Below, in pieces: positions 24,466 through 33,384 of a stretch of DNA of 64,000 bases. The stretch's first letter is position 1. Each line of letters begins with the position of its first letter. The position numbers were made by a program, and so were the translations under genes. A model generated the notes under the pieces. The model saw only the letters and a program-made list of their open reading frames with translations, did no database searches and was not told the origin of the DNA. Origin of the DNA: Clostridiales bacterium (lineage in GTDB: Bacteria; Bacillota; Clostridia; Oscillospirales; Oscillospiraceae). The stretch is from NCBI GenBank assembly GCA_004556345.1, contig SFHQ01000009.1, positions 12,800 to 76,799 of the forward strand, read 5' to 3'.

Positions 24466-25773
24466 ATGGAAGAAACCACCCTTTTGTATCACTGCCGCGC
24501 CCTGTGCATGGACGAGGCCGACACGCTCCTGGACGACGCTTTTGTCGTTGTCCAGGGCGCGACCATCCGCTCCGTGGGCACCGAGCGGCCCGCCGGGGAG
24601 TTTACCCACGAGATCGACTGCGGCGGCAACGTCCTCATGCCCGGCCTCGTCAACGCCCACACCCACATCCCCATGACCCTGCTCCGGGGCTACGGCGGCG
24701 GCTGTGACTTGCAGACCTGGCTCAACGACTGGATCTTCCCCGCCGAGGCCAAGCTGGACGACCGGGCCGTGAAGGCCGGGGCGGGCCTGGCCCTGGCGGA
24801 GCTGATCGCCAGCGGCGTGACCACCATCGCTGACATGTACATGCACACCCCCGCCATCGCCGAGACGGTCTTGCAGGCGGGCATCAGCGCAAACCTCTCC
24901 TGCGGCGGCGTCTACTTCGGCGCTCCGGCGGACTTTTCCCCCAAGACCTGCAACGACTGCGGCAATCAGATCCGCCTGACCGAGGAATGGCACGGGGCTG
25001 GGGACGGACAAATTTTGGTCGATGCCTCCATCCACGCGGAGTACACCTCCAACGTCCCCCTGTGGCAGTGGATGGCCCAGTACGCCCAGGACCACAAGCT
25101 GGGCATGCACGTCCACCTCTCCGAGACCCAGCACGAGCACGAGGCCTGCCAGGAGCGCTGGGGCCTGACCCCCTTTGGGATCCTGGACAAGTTCGGCGTC
25201 TGGAACACCCGTGCCATCGCCGCCCACTGCGTCTGGACCACGGAAGAGGACTGGGCCGGCATGGCTGCCAAGGGCGTCAGCTGCGTGCACAACCCCGTGT
25301 CCAACCTAAAGCTCGGCTCCGGCGTTGCCTGGATCCCCGCCATGAAAAAGGCCGGGGTGAACATCGCCCTGGGCACCGACGGCGTCTCCTCCAACAACAA
25401 CACCGACATGTTTGAAGAGATGAAGTTCGCCGCCGTCCTGCACAACGGCGTCCAGCGCGACCCGCTGGCCCTGCTGCCCAAGGACGTGCTGGCCATGGCC
25501 ACCAGGGACGGGGCCAAGGCCCTGGGCCGGAAGACCGGCCAGATCGCCCCTGGCTACACCGCCGACCTCATCCTGGTGGACTTCGACCGCCCGGCCCTGA
25601 CCCCCTGCCACAGCGTCCGGGACAATCTCGTCTACTCCGCCAACGGCTCCGCCGTGGTGATGAATATGGCGCGGGGCAAGGTCATATACAAAGACGGGGC
25701 CTTCCTGACCCTGGACCTGGACCAGATCAAGGCCGAGGTGAAAGACTACGCCCTGCCCCTGCTGTTCGGCTAA
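24466..25773 (+). CDS. mtaD: Amidohydrolase, 5'-methylthioadenosine/S-adenosylhomocysteine deaminase type
   Basis: A 435-residue metal-dependent amidohydrolase. Zinc ligands and neighbours are LVNAHTHIPMTLLRG (about residues 62-76), HVHLSETQHEHE, AIAAHCVW and ALGTDGVSSNNNTDMFEEM. This set, with LNDWIFPAEA, marks the MTA/SAH deaminase group that converts S-adenosylhomocysteine or methylthioadenosine to the inosine forms. Related adenosine or isoxanthopterin deaminases cannot be fully excluded. It lies directly after the phosphorylase, which could act on the deaminated product. Confidence 0.88.
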   Translation: MEETTLLYHCRALCMDEADTLLDDAFVVVQGATIRSVGTERPAGEFTHEIDCGGNVLMPGLVNAHTHIPMTLLRGYGGGCDLQTWLNDWIFPAEAKLDDRAVKAGAGLALAELIASGVTTIADMYMHTPAIAETVLQAGISANLSCGGVYFGAPADFSPKTCNDCGNQIRLTEEWHGAGDGQILVDASIHAEYTSNVPLWQWMAQYAQDHKLGMHVHLSETQHEHEACQERWGLTPFGILDKFGVWNTRAIAAHCVWTTEEDWAGMAAKGVSCVHNPVSNLKLGSGVAWIPAMKKAGVNIALGTDGVSSNNNTDMFEEMKFAAVLHNGVQRDPLALLPKDVLAMATRDGAKALGRKTGQIAPGYTADLILVDFDRPALTPCHSVRDNLVYSANGSAVVMNMARGKVIYKDGAFLTLDLDQIKAEVKDYALPLLFG

Positions 25774-25800
25774 TCTCAGCACGACCGGAGGAATCAAACC

Positions 25801-27411
25801 TTGAACAAACGAACCCAAAAAAGCAATGCCAAAAGCAGCACCTTCTTCGGCGGCGCGGCCATTCTGGCCGCCAGCATCGCCGTGGTGAAGGTCATCGGCG
25901 CCCTCTATAAAATTCCCCTGGGCCGAATTTTAGGGGACGTGGGCTTTGGCCACTTCAACAACGCCTATGCCATCTACAACCTGCTGCTGATGGTCTCCAC
26001 CGCCGGCCTGCCCGTGGCCATGTCGAAGACCATCTCCGAGGCCAACGCCCTGAACCGGCGCAACCAGGTCAGCCGCGTGTTCCACGTGGCCCTGGTCACG
26101 TTCATCATCCTAGGCTCCATCAGCAGCCTCATCATGTTTCTCTTCGCCCAGCCCCTGGCGAACTTGCAGGGTGACAGCCTGGCCGCCCCCGCCGTGCGGG
26201 TGATGGCCCTGTCCTGCTTCTTCGTGTGTACCATGTCGGCCTACCGGGGCTACGCCCAGGGGCACTCGGACATGGTGCCCACCGCCGTCTCCCAGGTCTT
26301 GGAGGCCATGACCAAGCTGATCGTCGGCCTGTTTTTGGCCTGGTATCTGCTGCGCCTGGGCTTTGGCAGTGAGTTCTCTGCCGCCGGTGCCATTGCCGGC
26401 GTCACCGCCAGCGGCCTGGTCTCCCTGGTCTACCTGATGATCCGCTTCCGCCGGAAAAACAGCGCCCAGGGCCTGGCCAAGACCGACGACCGGCCGGAGA
26501 GCGCCAAGCACATTTTGAAGGTGCTGGCCTCCATCGCCATTCCCATCACGCTGAGTTCTTCCGTGGTGCCCATCACCACCTACTTAGACACCGTGCAGGT
26601 CCAGAACCTGCTGCAAAGCGCCCTGGGCTACTCCGAGGAGCTGGCCGTGAGCCTGTACGGCTGCTACCAGAAGGCCATCACCATCTACAACCTGCCCTCG
26701 GCCTTCATGGTCTCCCTGACGGCCTGCATCGTTCCCGCCGTCTCTGCGGCCCTGACGAAGAAGGATAAAATCGGCGCCGGCAAGATCGCCGAGTCCGCCC
26801 TGCGCGTGGGCGCTCTGCTGGCCCTGCCCGCCGGGGTGGGCCTGGCTGTGCTGTCCGGCCCCATCATCCAGATGCTGTACCCGGAGACCAACCAGGAGAT
26901 CGCCAGCCACTGCCTGATGGTCCTGGGCATCGCCTCCGCCTTCGTGTGCATGATGCTGCTGTGCAACGCCATTTTGCAGGCCAACGGCCGCGCTGCCCTG
27001 CCCATCTGGTTCATCGCCATCGGCAGCGCCACGAAGCTCATCGTGAACTTCATCCTGGTGCAGATGCCCTCTGTGGGCATCAAGGGTGCGCCGGTGGGCA
27101 CGCTGGTGTGCTTTATGCTGGTCTCCGTGATGGAGCTCATCGCCATCAAGCGCGTCACGCCCCACCCCCCCAAGTACCTCCGGGTGTTTGTCAAGCCCGT
27201 CCTTGCTGCGGCCATCATGGGTGCGGCAGCCCGCGCCGCTTACGGCATCCTGGCCGGGCACCTGGGCAACACCATGAGCGTGGCCGGGGGCATCGTGGTC
27301 GGTGCCATTGTCTATGCCATCCTGGTGCTGGTGCTGCGCATCGTCTCCAAGGATGACCTGTCCCTCATGCCCAAGGGCGATAAGATCGCCAAGCTGCTGC
27401 ACATCAAGTGA
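25801..27411 (+). CDS. SpoVB/MurJ-like lipid flippase (MOP superfamily)
   Basis: A 536-residue protein with about fourteen membrane helices. The opening FFGGAAILAASIAVVKVIGALYKIPL-type sequence and the LPVAMSKTISEA motif are typical of the SpoVB/YabM polysaccharide-flippase group of the MOP superfamily. It probably moves a lipid-linked cell-wall or spore-cortex precursor across the membrane. It starts with TTG, well spaced from GGAGGAAT. It is followed by mazG and hup, an order related to yabM-yabN of Bacillus. Confidence 0.9.
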   Translation: MNKRTQKSNAKSSTFFGGAAILAASIAVVKVIGALYKIPLGRILGDVGFGHFNNAYAIYNLLLMVSTAGLPVAMSKTISEANALNRRNQVSRVFHVALVTFIILGSISSLIMFLFAQPLANLQGDSLAAPAVRVMALSCFFVCTMSAYRGYAQGHSDMVPTAVSQVLEAMTKLIVGLFLAWYLLRLGFGSEFSAAGAIAGVTASGLVSLVYLMIRFRRKNSAQGLAKTDDRPESAKHILKVLASIAIPITLSSSVVPITTYLDTVQVQNLLQSALGYSEELAVSLYGCYQKAITIYNLPSAFMVSLTACIVPAVSAALTKKDKIGAGKIAESALRVGALLALPAGVGLAVLSGPIIQMLYPETNQEIASHCLMVLGIASAFVCMMLLCNAILQANGRAALPIWFIAIGSATKLIVNFILVQMPSVGIKGAPVGTLVCFMLVSVMELIAIKRVTPHPPKYLRVFVKPVLAAAIMGAAARAAYGILAGHLGNTMSVAGGIVVGAIVYAILVLVLRIVSKDDLSLMPKGDKIAKLLHIK

Positions 27412-27438
27412 GCTGCGCACAGAGGGAGGCACAGAAGT

Positions 27439-28263
27439 ATGGTAGACTTTACACAGAAAGCGCAGTATACCGTGGAGGACCTGCGGCGCATCGTGGCCCT
27501 GCTCCGGGCCCCTGGGGGCTGCCCCTGGGACGGTGCCCAGACCCACGAGAGCATCCGCCGGAACTTCATTGAGGAAGCCTATGAGGTGGCCGAGGCCATC
27601 GACGAGCAAAGCCCCGCCCACCTGAAAGAGGAGCTGGGCGACGTGCTGCTCCAGGTGGTCTTCCACGCCTCCCTGGAGGAGGATGCAGGCCGCTTTGACC
27701 TGGACGACGTGGCCGACGGCATCTGCAAAAAGCTCATCTTCCGCCACCCCCATGTCTTTGGGGACGGCGGCGAGGGCACCGCGGAGAGCTGGGAGGCCCT
27801 CAAGCGCCGGGAGAAGGGCCAGACCACCTACACCGCCACCCTGGAAGCCGTCGCCAAGAGCCTGCCCGGCCTGTGGCGGGCGGAAAAGCTCCAGTCCAAG
27901 GCGGAAAAGGCGGGCTTTGAATGGCCCAACGTCCAGGCCGCTCTGGACAAGCTGGCCGAAGAGCTGGGCGAGCTCCAGTCCGCCGTGGCGGACGACACCA
28001 ACATCAAGGAAGAGCTGGGAGACCTGCTGTTCGCCGCCGTCAAGGTGGCCCGGTTCTTTCGCATAGACCCTGAGGAAGCCCTGGAGGGGACGTGCGAAAA
28101 ATTCATTCGCCGCTTCTCCGCAGTGGAGGCGGCAGTCACGGCCCAAGGCCAGGACATGAAAGACGTAGACGTATCCCAGCTGATGGTCTACTGGAACCGG
28201 GCCAAGCACCCGGCCAAGGACGAAATTGAGGAAACTGAAGAAGAGAAAGGACAATCAACATGA
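27439..28263 (+). CDS. mazG: Nucleoside triphosphate pyrophosphohydrolase MazG
   Basis: A 274-residue protein with tandem MazG folds. The first carries LRAPGGCPWDGAQTHESIRRNFIEEAYEVAEAID and the E-E-L-G-D metal motif (KEELGDVLLQVVFHA); the second repeats IKEELGDLLFAAVKVARF. It hydrolyses aberrant NTPs to NMP and pyrophosphate. Length equals the E. coli type; the methylase domain of Bacillus YabN is absent. Its stop overlaps the HU start (ATGA). Confidence 0.94.
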   Translation: MVDFTQKAQYTVEDLRRIVALLRAPGGCPWDGAQTHESIRRNFIEEAYEVAEAIDEQSPAHLKEELGDVLLQVVFHASLEEDAGRFDLDDVADGICKKLIFRHPHVFGDGGEGTAESWEALKRREKGQTTYTATLEAVAKSLPGLWRAEKLQSKAEKAGFEWPNVQAALDKLAEELGELQSAVADDTNIKEELGDLLFAAVKVARFFRIDPEEALEGTCEKFIRRFSAVEAAVTAQGQDMKDVDVSQLMVYWNRAKHPAKDEIEETEEEKGQST

Positions 28264-28535
28264 ACAAGACTGAACTGATCCTCGGCGTGGCCGAAGAGAC
28301 CGGCTTTTCCCGGAAGAACGTAGAGATCGGCCTGAACGCCGCCATCAACCTCATCACCAAGGCTCTGTCGGACCAGGAGAAGGTGCAGATCGTGGGCTTC
28401 GGCGCTTTCGAGACCAAGGTCCGCGCCGAGCGCATGGGCCGCAACCCCAAGACCGGCGAGGACATTCCCATCCCCGCCACCAAGGTCCCCGCCTTCAAGG
28501 CCGGCAAGGCCCTGAAGGACGCCGTGGACAAGTAA
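28260..28535 (+). CDS. hup: HU family DNA-binding protein
   Basis: A 91-residue histone-like protein with MNKTELILGVAEETGFSRKN, a VQIVGFGAFETKVRAERMGRNPKTGEDIPIPATKVPAFKAGKALKDAV-type arm and C-terminus, all diagnostic of HU. It compacts and bends DNA. It is translationally coupled to mazG by a 4-bp overlap and ends at a strong terminator. Confidence 0.96.
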   Translation: MNKTELILGVAEETGFSRKNVEIGLNAAINLITKALSDQEKVQIVGFGAFETKVRAERMGRNPKTGEDIPIPATKVPAFKAGKALKDAVDK

Positions 28536-28547
28536 GCTGACGCAGCA

Positions 28548-28583
28548 CAAAAGCCCCAGTCGTTTTGACGCGACTGGGGCTTT
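28548..28583 (+). terminator. Intrinsic terminator after hup
   Basis: AAAGCCCCAGTCG/CGACTGGGGCTTT stem with a short loop; the closing arm ends in TTT. Confidence 0.85.
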
Positions 28584-28628
28584 CTGTCGAGAGCATTCGG
28601 AGCATTCTGAGCGAGAGGAGCAACTGCT

Positions 28629-29000
28629 ATGTTTTCCAACTTTTTGGCCGTCGGTGCAGGCGGGGCCATCGGGGCCATGGGCCGCTACGCCGTGGGCCTC
28701 ATCCCGGCCTTGCAGCGGGGGGCGTTCCCCCTGCACACGCTGCTCATCAACCTGGGCGGTGCCATCCTCATCGGCATGGCCGCCGCCAGCGCCCAGCGCT
28801 GGGCGGACCTCTCCCCCAGCCTCCTGCTGTTTTGGCGGGTCGGCATCTGCGGGGGCTTTACGACGTTTTCCACGTTCTCGCTGGAGTCCCTGACCCTGCT
28901 GGAACATGGGCGGACGGGGCTGTTTGCCCTTTACGCCCTCCTCAGCGTGGCCCTGTGTTTGGTTGGCGTGTGGCTGGGCAAAACGATGATCGCCGGCTGA
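28629..29000 (+). CDS. crcB: Fluoride ion channel CrcB/FluC
   Basis: A 123-residue four-helix membrane protein with GGAIGAMGRYAVG, LLINLGGAILIG (the conserved Asn-x-x-G helix) and the GICGGFTTFSTFSLE motif that lines the fluoride pore. It works as a dual-topology dimer to export fluoride. Only one copy is seen. No fluoride riboswitch was found in the 90 bases ahead; a GAGAGGAG site precedes the ATG. Confidence 0.94.
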   Translation: MFSNFLAVGAGGAIGAMGRYAVGLIPALQRGAFPLHTLLINLGGAILIGMAAASAQRWADLSPSLLLFWRVGICGGFTTFSTFSLESLTLLEHGRTGLFALYALLSVALCLVGVWLGKTMIAG

Positions 29001-32000
29001 TCACAGGAACGCCAGCGCATCCCCCAGCTTCTGACACTGCTCCAGCAGGTCCTCCGTCCGGGCGTTGACTTTTTCCAGGTCCCCGCCCCGCCCGGCCATT
29101 TCCAGGGCCTCGGCGTTGTCGCCCAGGTCCATGGCCCCGATCCAGCGGGCGGCGCTTTTCAGGCTGTGGACCTCGATGCTGTAATCCTCCCACTTCTCCT
29201 CCTCCCAGTCCTGCCGGATGCGGCGGAGGTAGCCGGGGATCTGTTCCCGGAAGAGGAAGAGGGTCTTGCGGTAGGCGTCCCCCGTGCCGCAGTAGGACAT
29301 GCCCCGGACCACGTCGATGCCGGGCAGGTTTTGCAGGTCCTCCGGCAGCTCTTCCCCCGGCAGAGTGCCCAGGGGAATGACGGGGGCCTTCTGCTTGTCC
29401 TCCGGCACCCAGGCGCGGAGGGTGTTGTCCAGCTTGTCCAGCTCGATGGGCTTGGGCAAAAAGTCGTTGAAGCCGCTGCGGAGAAACTCCTCCCGCACGC
29501 CCTTCATGGCGTTGGCGGTCAGGGCGATGATGGGCACCACGGCGAAATAGGGGTCTTTCTTGCCCATCTCCCGGATATGCTGGGTGGTCTCCACGCCGTC
29601 CATGTCCGGCATCATGTGGTCCATGAGGACCAGGTCAGGCCAGACCTGGGTCATCTGCCGCAGAGCCTCCGGGCCGGAGCGGGCGGTGTAGACCTCCATC
29701 TCATAGGGGCCAAGCAGACCCTGGCAGACCTTCAGGTTCAGGGGCTGGTCATCCACCACCAGGACCACCGCTTCGGGGGCGGTGAAGGAGTTGTAGCTGC
29801 CGGTGTCCGACCGCTGCTCCTCGCTGCAATAGGGGCCGCAGGGGGTGGGGTCGATGACTTTCTGGGGCAGGCGCACCCAGAAGTTGCTGCCCACGCCGTA
29901 GGTGCTGTCCACGCCCAGCTCGCCGTGCATCAGCTCCGTGAGCTTCTGGCAGATGGGCAGGCCCAGGCCGGTGCCCTCGATGTGCCGGTTGGCCTTGCGG
30001 TCCAGGCGGCCGTAGCTCTGGAAGATGTAGGGCAGGTCCTCCTTGCGGATGCCCACGCCGGTATCCTCCATGTGGATGACCAGTACACCGTCCTCCCCCT
30101 GGGGCTCCCAGGTGACGGAGAGGGTGATGGAGCCCTCCTTGGTGTACTTGATGGCGTTGCCGCCCAGGTTCATCACAATATGACTGATGTTCACGTCGTC
30201 GCCGTAGAGCGTCGTCGGAATATTCTCATCCAGCTGGGCGTGAAAGTCCAGCTTTTTTTCTTGGGCACGCATCCGCAGGATCGTCACCACATCGTGGAAG
30301 GGCGAGTGGATGTGATAGCTCTCCTGGGAGATCTCCATCTTGCCCGCCTCGATCTTGGACAGGTCTAGGATGCTGTTGATGTTGTCCAGCAGAATGCGGC
30401 CGCTGCTGCGGATGTCCCGGAAGCAGTTGTCCTTGGACTCGCTCGCGTCCTCCCGCAGGCCCAGCTCGGACATGCCCAAAATCGCGTTGAGGGGGGTGCG
30501 GATGTCATGGCTCATGTTGGCCAAGAACTGGCTCTTGGCCTGGCTGGCGGCCTCGGCGGCCTGGGCGGTGACGCGGGCCTTTTCCTCCTCCTGGCGGAGG
30601 TTGACGGTGGCCGTGTCGTCCTCAAAGACCCACAGCGTCTTTTGGTTCTGGGGCGTGTAGCTGGGCATGGCAAAGACCCGCAGGCGGAGCCAGGTGTCGT
30701 TCTTCTTGTGGAAGAGAAACTCCACCTGACGCTTCTTTTCCAGGCGGCGGCGAAGATTGTCGAAGTTCGTCACGGACTGGAACGCTGCCACATAGTCGGG
30801 GTCCAGGAGCCGCTCGCAGTAAAGCTCCAGCGTCTTGGTCTGGCAGTGGCCTGCCTCCTGTAAAAGGTCCGCGAAATACCGGGGCACTTTGATGCTCCGG
30901 GTCTGGTCCTCCAACAGGTCCACAACATAGATGCCCTGGTAATACTCGGCGATGACGTGGACGAAGTCCAGCTCTTCCTCAGACTCCACCAGCTTTTTGG
31001 CCTGCAAAAAGAGGACATGCTCCTTTTCTTCCAACCGGCGTTTTTCTTCCAGCTGCCGCTTCTTGGCCTCCGTCACCTGGCGGATGAAGACATTGCACAT
31101 GGCCTTGTGGGTCACAGGGTCCCGGAAGAAATAGAACTCCGCCCCGTGCCACTCGTAGCCGGGGGTCTGGTCGGTCATCACCCGATACTCCGGCATGGGG
31201 GCCTGGCCCTCGGACAGCATCAGGGAGAGCAGGGTCGTGCGGTCCATGCTGCGCTGGTATGCCTTCCGGTCCCTGGGGTGGATGGTGGGGGCGATATAGT
31301 CATGGATGAAGACACTGTAGGACGGCAGATCCTTGCCCAACTTCTTCGCCATGTCCTTCAGCATGTCCTGGTAGACCTGGGTGCCCCAGAGCAGGCGGAA
31401 GCTGTCGGTCTCCAGGCCGATCTCCAGGCCCGCGATGGTGCCCTCGGTCATGCGGTCCAGGAGCTTCGCCGCGTCCTCCCGGCGGTGGCGTTCCTTCACT
31501 TCGTCGGTCACGTCCCGGATGGTGCCGATGGCGGTGGCCTCCTCGTTGTTGGGCAGGGGCTCCATGCGCAGCTGGATCCAGGTCTCCTGCTGGTCCATGG
31601 TCTGGAACTCGATTTCTCCGTCCTGGCCCAGAGCGGCCTGCTCCAGGGCCGCCTGGAACGGGGCCTCCCACTGGGCGGAGCAGTTTAAGTATTCCAGCAA
31701 GCGCCGGGGCGTTTCCAGCGTGGTTTTTAATTGGTCTCCCTGCCCCTGGCCGGGGGTCAGGACGCGGAGCATCCCATCCGGCAGCAGCTCAAACAGGCGC
31801 ACGTCGCCCACGGGAAGGGCGGCGTTCACCAGGGAGTTACTTCGCGCCACCTCCTGGTCCAGCTTTTCCTGGTCGCTGCGGTTGCGGATCATCCAGTACA
31901 GCAGCATGGCCCCGGCGGAGACGGCGTAGATGCAGATGAGCAGGTTGTACTCCACCTGTAATTGCAGCACCACCGTCAGCAGCACGAACGTCACCGCCAG

Positions 32001-32063
32001 GGTGAGGAGCCCTCGCAGGAGATTCATGGTGCGGGTTTGCAGTTTTCGCCCGATTTGATTCAT
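29001..32063 (-). CDS. Hybrid sensor histidine kinase with receiver and HPt domains
   Basis: A 1,020-residue kinase. Two N-terminal membrane helices (about residues 14-65) are followed by three PAS-like regions (about 90-490), a HisKA domain with FLANMSHDIRTPLNAILGMSELG (His519), an HATPase domain with N box MNLGGNAIKYTKEG and the G boxes MEDTGVGI and GTGLGL, then a receiver domain with VVDDQPLNL and phospho-acceptor Asp815 (LVLMDHMMPDMDG), and a C-terminal HPt with His966 (EVHSLKSAARWIGA). A full internal phosphorelay is thus encoded in one protein. No response regulator with an output domain is adjacent. Start follows AAGGAGG. Its stop directly abuts the crcB stop. Confidence 0.92.
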   Translation of the reverse strand: MNQIGRKLQTRTMNLLRGLLTLAVTFVLLTVVLQLQVEYNLLICIYAVSAGAMLLYWMIRNRSDQEKLDQEVARSNSLVNAALPVGDVRLFELLPDGMLRVLTPGQGQGDQLKTTLETPRRLLEYLNCSAQWEAPFQAALEQAALGQDGEIEFQTMDQQETWIQLRMEPLPNNEEATAIGTIRDVTDEVKERHRREDAAKLLDRMTEGTIAGLEIGLETDSFRLLWGTQVYQDMLKDMAKKLGKDLPSYSVFIHDYIAPTIHPRDRKAYQRSMDRTTLLSLMLSEGQAPMPEYRVMTDQTPGYEWHGAEFYFFRDPVTHKAMCNVFIRQVTEAKKRQLEEKRRLEEKEHVLFLQAKKLVESEEELDFVHVIAEYYQGIYVVDLLEDQTRSIKVPRYFADLLQEAGHCQTKTLELYCERLLDPDYVAAFQSVTNFDNLRRRLEKKRQVEFLFHKKNDTWLRLRVFAMPSYTPQNQKTLWVFEDDTATVNLRQEEEKARVTAQAAEAASQAKSQFLANMSHDIRTPLNAILGMSELGLREDASESKDNCFRDIRSSGRILLDNINSILDLSKIEAGKMEISQESYHIHSPFHDVVTILRMRAQEKKLDFHAQLDENIPTTLYGDDVNISHIVMNLGGNAIKYTKEGSITLSVTWEPQGEDGVLVIHMEDTGVGIRKEDLPYIFQSYGRLDRKANRHIEGTGLGLPICQKLTELMHGELGVDSTYGVGSNFWVRLPQKVIDPTPCGPYCSEEQRSDTGSYNSFTAPEAVVLVVDDQPLNLKVCQGLLGPYEMEVYTARSGPEALRQMTQVWPDLVLMDHMMPDMDGVETTQHIREMGKKDPYFAVVPIIALTANAMKGVREEFLRSGFNDFLPKPIELDKLDNTLRAWVPEDKQKAPVIPLGTLPGEELPEDLQNLPGIDVVRGMSYCGTGDAYRKTLFLFREQIPGYLRRIRQDWEEEKWEDYSIEVHSLKSAARWIGAMDLGDNAEALEMAGRGGDLEKVNARTEDLLEQCQKLGDALAFL

Positions 32064-32148
32064 AGAGGGCGCCTCCTTGTGTTTTCTCTGACGTCACGGA
32101 AAACCCGCCCGCTGGACAGCGGGCGGGACACTGGGGTCGGACAGGAAG

Positions 32149-33345
32149 TTACCGGGCAGACACGAGCTTTTTCAGGCCGCGGCCCAGGCCCTCCACGGTC
32201 AGGGGGTACATGTCCACGGCCTGGCGGATCATCTCGATGGTCTGGTAGCCGTAGTCATACTCCCACATGGCTTCGGGGATGGGGTTGAACCACACCATTT
32301 TGTCAAAGCGGGTGTGGAAGCGGTTGAGCCAGGTCAGGCCCGTCTCGGCGTTGTAGCGGTTGTAGTAGGAGCTGCCGCCGATCCAGGTCAGCTCGGAGGG
32401 CGCCATGGAGGCGTCCCCGACCACGATGACCTTATACTCCCGGCTGAGGTTGTTGATGATCCACTGGGTCGGCACCGACTCGCCGTAGACGCAGCGGGGG
32501 CCGGTGTACAGCTCAGAGTACCAGCAGTTGTGGAAGTAATAGATCTGCAGGTCCTTGAAGTTGTTGGCCCGGTTCACCGCCTGGAACAACTGGCCGCACA
32601 GGCGGGTGTAGGGAGTCATGGAGCCGCCGGAGTCGAAGAGGACCATGACCTTGATGTCGTTGGTCCGGGGCCGGTCGAAGGACAGGTGGAGATAGCCTGC
32701 GTTGTTGCAGGTCTCGTCGATGGTCCGGCCCAGGTTCAGCACATCCATGGGGCCGTCCTGGCGGGTGGTCATCTGCCGCAGGCGGCGGAAGGCCAGCTGG
32801 AAGGACCGCTGGTCGAGCACGTTGTCCTCGCGGAAGTCCTGAAACTCCCGCTCCCCGGCCACCTGCAAGGCGTGGCGGTGCTGGCTCTTGCCCCCCACGC
32901 GGATGCCGGTGGCGGCGTAGCCGGAGTGGCCCATGGTGGAGGTGCCGCCGGTGCCCACCCAGTACTGGCCGCCGTCGTGGCGCTCGTGCTGCTCCTGGAG
33001 CCGCTCCTCCAGCATCTGGCGGAGCTTTTCCAGGTCGTAGGTGGTGCGGGCGTCTACCTCGTCCTTGTCGTATTTTTTCATGTTCTTGGGGTCATGGAGC
33101 CAGTCCATGAGCTCCTGGGGGATGTCCTCGATGTGCTGGATGCGGTCGAAATAATCCAGGAAAATTTCATCGAACTTGTCAAAGTCGGCCTCGGTCTTGA
33201 CCAAAATGGCCCGGCTGACATAGTAAAACTCCAGCAGGCTGTTGCGGCACAGGCCCCGCTCCAGGGCCTCCATCAGCGACAGCCACTCGTTCATGGACAC
33301 CTTCAGGCCCTTGGCACGCATGTAGTAAAACAGGTCCGTAAACAA
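32149..33345 (-). CDS. von Willebrand factor A domain protein (CoxE-like), partner of MoxR ATPase
   Basis: A 398-residue protein. The N-terminal helical part (FTDLFYYMRAKGLKVSMNEWLSLMEAL) is typical of CoxE/VWA-containing proteins. The VWA fold begins near residue 230 with the MIDAS loop DSGGSM (residues about 240-245), followed by FDRPRTNDIK just before it and VVGDASMAP later. The start is TTG (33343-33345), 8 bases after AGGAGG. It lies 39 bases downstream of the MoxR gene; such pairs act as chaperones for metal insertion or complex assembly in other bacteria. The client here is unknown. Confidence 0.85.
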   Translation of the reverse strand: MFTDLFYYMRAKGLKVSMNEWLSLMEALERGLCRNSLLEFYYVSRAILVKTEADFDKFDEIFLDYFDRIQHIEDIPQELMDWLHDPKNMKKYDKDEVDARTTYDLEKLRQMLEERLQEQHERHDGGQYWVGTGGTSTMGHSGYAATGIRVGGKSQHRHALQVAGEREFQDFREDNVLDQRSFQLAFRRLRQMTTRQDGPMDVLNLGRTIDETCNNAGYLHLSFDRPRTNDIKVMVLFDSGGSMTPYTRLCGQLFQAVNRANNFKDLQIYYFHNCWYSELYTGPRCVYGESVPTQWIINNLSREYKVIVVGDASMAPSELTWIGGSSYYNRYNAETGLTWLNRFHTRFDKMVWFNPIPEAMWEYDYGYQTIEMIRQAVDMYPLTVEGLGRGLKKLVSAR

Positions 33346-33384
33346 ACGGTGTCCCTCCTTTCTCGTTGGCGGATGTCGACGTTC

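Noticed and set aside
23596..25290. A 564-codon open frame on the minus strand opposite the phosphorylase and deaminase
   Set aside because: Antisense shadow produced by GC-rich third positions; crosses two real genes.
28536..28628. Possible fluoride riboswitch ahead of crcB
   Set aside because: The spacer is taken up by the hup terminator and lacks the GGCGATGG-type conserved core.
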